DNA of 18,401 nucleotides from JBBDRX01 sp040905245 (GTDB lineage Bacteria; Bacteroidota; Rhodothermia; Balneolales; Balneolaceae): assembly GCA_040905245.1 (NCBI GenBank), contig JBBDRX010000105.1, positions 1-18,401 on the forward strand. The letters run 5' to 3'. The translations under genes and the position numbers were made by a program. The notes below the pieces were generated by a model, which made no database searches, had not been told where the DNA came from, and worked only from the letters and a program-made list of their open reading frames with translations. Positions within the stretch are counted from its first letter, which is position 1; every line of letters starts with the position of its first letter. Shown here in pieces: positions 14,101-18,401 of the stretch.

Positions 14101-16047
14101 TTAGAAGTTTTCATTCGGATCTGTCTCATTCAACATTTCGTCGTCGGGAGTAAGCTGTTCCGGTTCGGGAACAACTGGTATGCTGACGGAATTCTCCTCT
14201 GGAACTGTATCAACGGATTCCACCTCTTCTTCCTCATCATCATAGGTGAAGTCGAGTACATAATTTAATACATGCGTACGGCTGATTGTCCCGGTCAGAT
14301 GTTGCTCAATAAGTAGAGAGGCGACCGGGGCAGCAGAGATCGATCCAAATCCACCATTTTCGATCAATACGGCGACTGCGATTCGGGGATCGTCATAAGG
14401 AGCATAGGCGATAAACCATCCATGGTTTTCGCCATGCGGGTTTTGTGCTGTACCTGTTTTTCCAGCTACTTCTATGTCTTGCAAGTTTGCATACCATCGA
14501 CCGCTTCCATCTGTAACCACTCCTCTCATACCCTTTTGAACGGTTTCCAGATCTACTTCCTGGAGCCAGTCGATCCGGGTGCGATTGGGTTCGGTATAGC
14601 TGACATTCCCGTCGATATCCCGTATAGCCCGTACAATATGAGGCTGAACCCGATAACCTCCATTAGCGATGGCGGAGGTGGCAACAGCCATCTGTAGCGG
14701 GGAGACCGAGACCATTCCCTGACCGACACCGAGACTCATCAGGTCACCGACACCCCACTGATTTTCGCCAAACGTGTTGTTCATGTAAGTACTGTCCGGC
14801 ATAATTCCGGCAGATTCAAAAGGGAGGTCGATATAGTTCCTCTCTCCCATACCAAAATCTTTGGCCAAACGGCTCCATTCATTGAGAAGGCCACTGCTGG
14901 CAATCCGGTCCATCATATGGAAAAAGTAGGTATTGCTGGAGCGGGTCAGGGCTCGTTCGAGATTGTAATTGCCGGGATCGGCCAGATCCCCGTAAGCACG
15001 CCCCCGATAGTATGCACCCGGATTGTAGATCTCTGTCTCTGGGGTAATCAGCCCGAGATGCAAACCGATGAGCCCCATAAAGGGTTTGAATGTGGACCCA
15101 GGAGGCTGCCTGGAAGAGATGGCCCGGTTGTAGAGCGGGTCGTCTCTGTTTTGGTTGAGTTCTACCCAGTAGGAGAGATCGAGTCTTCCGGCCAGTCGCT
15201 CAACATCAAACTGTGGTGAACTGACAATGGAGAGTATCTCGCCAGTACCGGGATCCATGGCGACAAGACTTCCTTTCTTCCCATTCATGATTTGTTCGGC
15301 AAGGATCTGAAGATCCGCGTCCATGTTTGTGATTATATCGCTTCCCTGCACGGGAGAGACTGTCAAATCGTGGTCTACGAACTGGCCGAGGGTCTGGCCC
15401 AGGGCATTGACCCTGCTATAACCGATACCCGGTTCACCCCGGAGATACTCTTCGTAAATCATTTCGATGCCGCTCTTTCCGATTCGGTCTCCCAGACGGA
15501 TCGACTCGGACTGCTCATACTCTTCCATCGTAGCTTCTCTCAAGTACCCGAAGGTGTGAGAGGCCCGGAGAGGAAGTGGATAATGGCGTTTGCTCTCTAT
15601 CTGGTGGTGAATTCCGGGAAGACGCCACAGGTTCTCCTGGATATTGGAAAATACCTGGAAACTCACCTCTGTAAAGAGCCGGGAACTTCTGTGCCAGGAG
15701 TATTCCTGCGCCTGATGAATGCGTTCCACAAGCTGTTGTCTGTCTACCTGAAGGAGCCGGGCCAGCAGGCCGATTCTGGACATGTCAAAGCTGGCCGGGG
15801 TAATCGAGATCGAATAGATCGGTTCATTTTCGACCATGATCGTTCCATTTCGATCGTATATCAGTCCTCTTGACGGGTTGATGTACTCCTGTCGGACGGA
15901 GTTTTGCTGGCTTATGGGAGCATATTTGTCATAGTCGATAATCTGTAACTGAACCAGTCGTCCGAGCAGTATAAGCCATCCCAGAACCATAACGGTCTGA
16001 AGCACCCGAAAAGATATTCGAATCTGTTGTTTTCGATTAATCGACAT
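14101..16047 (-). CDS. mrdA: Penicillin-binding protein 2 (transpeptidase of the elongasome)
   Basis: PBP2 cross-links the glycan strands made by RodA. The 648-residue protein has a short cytoplasmic start, one membrane anchor (about 15-35), the pedestal/dimerisation domain with NPSRGLIYDRNG (57-68), and the transpeptidase domain with all three catalytic motifs: GSTFK (Ser318, Lys321), SSN (370-372) and KTGT (530-533). MSLGVGQGMVSVSPLQMA is the typical block between them. The last 48 residues form an unusual tail with 18 Asp/Glu and no Lys or Arg, starting with YDDEEEEVE, beyond the end of the transpeptidase fold. The ATG lies 4 bases after the mreD stop, so coupling is likely. The neighbours mreD and rodA confirm PBP2 rather than a division PBP3. 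Confidence 0.96.
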   Translation of the reverse strand: MSINRKQQIRISFRVLQTVMVLGWLILLGRLVQLQIIDYDKYAPISQQNSVRQEYINPSRGLIYDRNGTIMVENEPIYSISITPASFDMSRIGLLARLLQVDRQQLVERIHQAQEYSWHRSSRLFTEVSFQVFSNIQENLWRLPGIHHQIESKRHYPLPLRASHTFGYLREATMEEYEQSESIRLGDRIGKSGIEMIYEEYLRGEPGIGYSRVNALGQTLGQFVDHDLTVSPVQGSDIITNMDADLQILAEQIMNGKKGSLVAMDPGTGEILSIVSSPQFDVERLAGRLDLSYWVELNQNRDDPLYNRAISSRQPPGSTFKPFMGLIGLHLGLITPETEIYNPGAYYRGRAYGDLADPGNYNLERALTRSSNTYFFHMMDRIASSGLLNEWSRLAKDFGMGERNYIDLPFESAGIMPDSTYMNNTFGENQWGVGDLMSLGVGQGMVSVSPLQMAVATSAIANGGYRVQPHIVRAIRDIDGNVSYTEPNRTRIDWLQEVDLETVQKGMRGVVTDGSGRWYANLQDIEVAGKTGTAQNPHGENHGWFIAYAPYDDPRIAVAVLIENGGFGSISAAPVASLLIEQHLTGTISRTHVLNYVLDFTYDDEEEEVESVDTVPEENSVSIPVVPEPEQLTPDDEMLNETDPNENF

Positions 16048-16051
16048 GAGA

Positions 16052-16522
16052 CTACTGCTTTATCAGATAGAGAAAACTACCGATGAGTGCCGTGTAGAGG
16101 CTCCCGACCAGAAGAATTGACCAGGTGAGCCATGAACTGGAGTAGAGTTCCGTGAAACCGCTGAGAAAGATCAGAATCAGGTTGTGAAAGAAAGCCATGA
16201 CAAGTACAATCAGAAAGACCTGCCAGACCAGAAATCTGTTTTCAGATACCTTGTTAAGGTAGTTATATACAAAAAAAATGAGTAGCGTCTTGGAAAAGGT
16301 ATGTAAACCCCAGAGATCGGTGAGCCCATCCTGCAGCAGGCCAAACAGGGCCGCATAAAGAATCGCTTCTGTCCTGTTGCGTCGTGTACAGATCCAGAGC
16401 AGGTAGACCAGGACGAGATCTCCTTCCGCTCCAAAAATTTGAAGATGTCTCAGAAGAACGACCTGGATGGCCAGCAGGAGCAGTCCGATCGCAAGATCGC
16501 GAATGTTTGCTTCACGTCTCAA
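16052..16522 (-). CDS. mreD: Rod shape-determining membrane protein MreD
   Basis: MreD is a small inner-membrane partner of MreC in the elongasome. The 156-residue protein has about five hydrophobic segments, the charged ICTRRNRTEA loop and the ALFGLLQDGLTDLWGLHTFSK stretch typical of the family. Sequence conservation is low in this family, so identity rests partly on the position between mreC and mrdA. The start is TTG, sharing TTGA with the mreC stop, and is supported by a perfect AGGAGG site 7 bases upstream on the minus strand. Translation is probably coupled to mreC. Confidence 0.92.
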   Translation of the reverse strand: MRREANIRDLAIGLLLLAIQVVLLRHLQIFGAEGDLVLVYLLWICTRRNRTEAILYAALFGLLQDGLTDLWGLHTFSKTLLIFFVYNYLNKVSENRFLVWQVFLIVLVMAFFHNLILIFLSGFTELYSSSWLTWSILLVGSLYTALIGSFLYLIKQ

Positions 16523-17358
16523 AACAGCCCCTCCTGTTCAAGAAATAAATTTTGAATGGTGGTGTCGGGTTGGAACTGGACGACAAACCCCTCGGCAACG
16601 GTATGGAGAGTGACAAACGGACGGATAAAGATCTGATTCATTTCGATGTTGGGCCCGGACTCTATACGTGTGACTTCTCCAATGGGAATGTTGTCCGGAA
16701 ACTGATTGCTGAATCCGGAGGTTTCGACAATTTGACCGGGCTCGACATCAATCGTAGCCGGGACAAATTCCATCACCAGCTCCTGATAACTCTGACCCTG
16801 CCAGGAGACGATCCCGAGTGCTCGGCTCTCCTGAATTCTGGCACTCACACGAAAAAGAGTGTGAGTGAATGGCATCACCTGGGCAAATCGGTCCGAAGTC
16901 AGAATGACTCTGCCGATAAGCCCGTCCGAGTCAATTAACGGCATTCCGACCCGGACGCTGTCCTGTTCACCTGCACTGATCGTCAGTGTGTTGTTCAGGT
17001 TTGTCAGCTCTTTGGAAACAATCGTTACCGGAGTCAGGTCATGGGTATAATTTTCTCTGAAACCAAGCAGATTTCGAAGAATTCTGTTCTGCTGTTCTGC
17101 GGACCGCAGCCGGCTTAGCTCGTCCTGAAGTAACACATTCTGTCGTTGCAGGTAGGTGTTGGTGTTAAGGGCCTGACGGTAGATGCGGATGGTAGAAAGT
17201 GGCCTCTCGAGATAACTGACAACGGCAATGGACGCTTTCCGGATGTTCTGCAACCCTCCGTCATGTCTGGAGATCATCAGATTGACGGCAAAGATAAGAA
17301 TGATTGAAGTCAGGATGACATCTTTGGCATCCGTTATTCGAGGGAGTCGAAATCGCAT
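16519..17358 (-). CDS. mreC: Rod shape-determining protein MreC
   Basis: MreC is a bitopic inner-membrane protein whose periplasmic part activates and positions PBP2/RodA. With ATG at 17358 it has 279 residues: a cytoplasmic start, one membrane helix (about 14-30), a coiled coil (about 65-97, LQRQNVLLQDELSRLRSAEQ) and the double beta-barrel region (about 108-262) with NTLTISAGEQDSVRVGMPLI, GLIGRV and PGQIVETSGFSNQFP. The frame is open upstream to a GTG at 17433, but this would overlap mreB by 56 bases and add residues unlike the family; ATG at 17358 leaves 19 bases after the mreB stop. No strong ribosome site is present. Confidence 0.94.
   Translation of the reverse strand: MRFRLPRITDAKDVILTSIILIFAVNLMISRHDGGLQNIRKASIAVVSYLERPLSTIRIYRQALNTNTYLQRQNVLLQDELSRLRSAEQQNRILRNLLGFRENYTHDLTPVTIVSKELTNLNNTLTISAGEQDSVRVGMPLIDSDGLIGRVILTSDRFAQVMPFTHTLFRVSARIQESRALGIVSWQGQSYQELVMEFVPATIDVEPGQIVETSGFSNQFPDNIPIGEVTRIESGPNIEMNQIFIRPFVTLHTVAEGFVVQFQPDTTIQNLFLEQEGLF
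16530..16535 (-). promoter_or_regulatory. Strong Shine-Dalgarno site of mreD
   Basis: Read on the minus strand, AGGAGG is followed by seven bases (GGCTGTT) and then the TTG start of mreD. It lies inside the last codons of mreC. This is the best ribosome site in the window and fixes the TTG start; it may compensate for the weak start codon. Confidence 0.75.
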
Positions 17359-17377
17359 TGACCGTTGCCCATCATTG

Positions 17378-18400
17378 TCAGGTGATAACGCTTCTGTAGT
17401 AGTCGAGATTTTCCAGGATAGCACCCGTGCCACGAACGACAGCTGTCAGGGGATCTTCAGCGATATGAACCGGAAGGTCGGTTGTTTCTGTAATCAGCTT
17501 ATCCAGATTGTTCAGCAGGGCGCCTCCACCGGTCAACATGATTCCTCTGTCCAGAATATCTGCAGAGAGTTCGGGTGGTGTCTGTTCAAGCGATTTGGTA
17601 ATAGCTTCTACAATGGTGTTGATGGATTCGGAAATTGCTTCCCGAACATCTTTTGAAGTGACCTGTCTGGTCCGGGGAACTCCGTTTACGAGGTCTCGCC
17701 CCTTGGTAATCATCTCAAGTTCTTCGTCCAGAGGAGCGGCAGATCCGATTTCGCATTTGATTCGTTCTGCTGTTCGTTCGCCGATCAACAAATTGTGGTT
17801 GCGTCGGAAGTAGTTGATGATATCTTCATTCAGTTCGTCTCCACCGAGGCGGACCGATTGCGCATACACAATACCGGATAGTGCGATGACCGCGATTTCT
17901 GTTGTGCCTCCTCCGATATCCACGATCATGTTTCCAACCGGCTCATGGACATTGAGTCCGATTCCGATTGCAGCGGCCATGGGTTCGTCCACCAGGTAGA
18001 CTTCTTTTGCCCCGGCATGCTCGGCACTGTCGCGAACGGCCCGGCGTTCCACTTCCGTGATTCCGCTGGGTACGCATACGACCATTTGTCGTGTGGTTGA
18101 GTACCATTTCTTCTTTACATTCTTGATCATACCGCGGATCATATGTTCGGCCACTTCAAAATCGGCAATTACGCCATCTCTGAGCGGTCGGACGGTCCGG
18201 ATATTCTTATGCGTTTTTTCATGCATAAGCCGGGCTTCATGACCAATTGCTACCGGCTGCCCCTGGTTATTCAATGCCACAATGGACGGTTCATTCAGGA
18301 CAATACCCTTGTTTCTGGAGTAGATCAGGGTATTGGCTGTGCCGAGGTCGATAGCTATATCGGTATAAAGGAAGTCGAGCAGCCCTTGCTTTTTTTGGCC
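17378..18400 (-). CDS. mreB: Actin-like cell-shape protein MreB, 5' end cut off by the window
   Basis: MreB forms ATP-dependent filaments under the inner membrane that orient side-wall synthesis. The minus-strand frame is open to the window edge; 340 residues are visible and only a few N-terminal ones are missing, since LLDFLYTDIAIDLGTANTL matches the usual start of the family. The actin-fold nucleotide motifs are all present: phosphate 1 (AIDLGTANTLI), VDEPMAAAIG, phosphate 2 (VDIGGGTTEIAV) and the adenosine motif (MLTGGGALLNN). No start codon fits inside the window, so the promoter of the operon also lies outside. It is followed by mreC after 19 bases. Confidence 0.97.
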   Translation of the reverse strand, partial: GQKKQGLLDFLYTDIAIDLGTANTLIYSRNKGIVLNEPSIVALNNQGQPVAIGHEARLMHEKTHKNIRTVRPLRDGVIADFEVAEHMIRGMIKNVKKKWYSTTRQMVVCVPSGITEVERRAVRDSAEHAGAKEVYLVDEPMAAAIGIGLNVHEPVGNMIVDIGGGTTEIAVIALSGIVYAQSVRLGGDELNEDIINYFRRNHNLLIGERTAERIKCEIGSAAPLDEELEMITKGRDLVNGVPRTRQVTSKDVREAISESINTIVEAITKSLEQTPPELSADILDRGIMLTGGGALLNNLDKLITETTDLPVHIAEDPLTAVVRGTGAILENLDYYRSVIT

Positions 18401-18401
18401 C

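Noticed and set aside
15292..15873. A 193-codon plus-strand frame opposite mrdA, and a 210-codon minus-strand frame at 4352-4984 opposite mltD
   Set aside because: Both mirror strongly supported genes, have no recognisable family features and no ribosome site.
17359..17433. GTG start giving a longer MreC
   Set aside because: It would overlap mreB by 56 bases and add residues not typical of MreC; ATG at 17358 fits the membrane helix position.
1..18401. A new defence, mobile or secretion system
   Set aside because: All 15 genes are assigned to housekeeping or envelope families, with no long unassigned gene, repeat array, tRNA-linked integration or composition shift.

Overview
The window is ordinary chromosomal DNA packed with housekeeping and cell-envelope genes. 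It most likely comes from a Gram-negative member of the Bacteroidota/Balneolota/Rhodothermota (FCB) group. The reasons are the block uppS-bamA-skp-skp-skp, the outer-membrane machinery, weak or absent Shine-Dalgarno sites before most genes, and promoter candidates that resemble the Bacteroidota TTG / TAnnTTTG type better than the sigma70 type. Several exported proteins are rich in Asp/Glu, which would suit a marine or mildly halophilic Balneolota relative. That placement is inference, not proof. I see no rRNA, tRNA, CRISPR array, insertion sequence, phage gene or other mobile element.

Layout, left part (+ strand). The 3' three quarters of pyrG (CTP synthase) overlaps a small Nudix hydrolase gene, which overlaps glutamine-dependent nadE. 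This looks like one translationally coupled nucleotide/cofactor unit. After a 140-base gap comes mltD (lytic transglycosylase with three LysM repeats), then a PHP-domain phosphoesterase of the YciV/RNase AM type overlapping ribH (lumazine synthase).

Middle part (+ strand). After a 78-base gap with a promoter candidate come uppS (undecaprenyl diphosphate synthase), bamA (outer-membrane protein insertase), three tandem skp/ompH-type chaperone genes and rnhB (RNase HII). UppS makes the lipid carrier for wall and surface polysaccharides. BamA inserts outer-membrane proteins, and the Skp proteins probably carry the unfolded clients to it.

Right part (- strand). A compact elongasome operon reads leftward: mreB (5' end cut by the window), mreC, mreD, mrdA (PBP2), rodA. 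It meets rnhB head-on with only 7 bases between the stop codons. MreB organises the complex, MreC and MreD link it to the membrane and periplasm, RodA polymerises glycan strands and PBP2 cross-links them. The organism is therefore expected to be rod-shaped or filamentous.

I do not see a new multi-gene system. The observations most worth a second look are small: a 10-base motif, CTAAYTTGAY, placed in all three sizeable same-strand gaps and possibly giving near-leaderless messages for mltD and skp2; perfect hairpins without a U-tract inside the 3' ends of ribH and pyrG; three divergent skp paralogues with a possible internal promoter; BamA with only two cysteines, both flanking POTRA1; and an acidic tail on PBP2.
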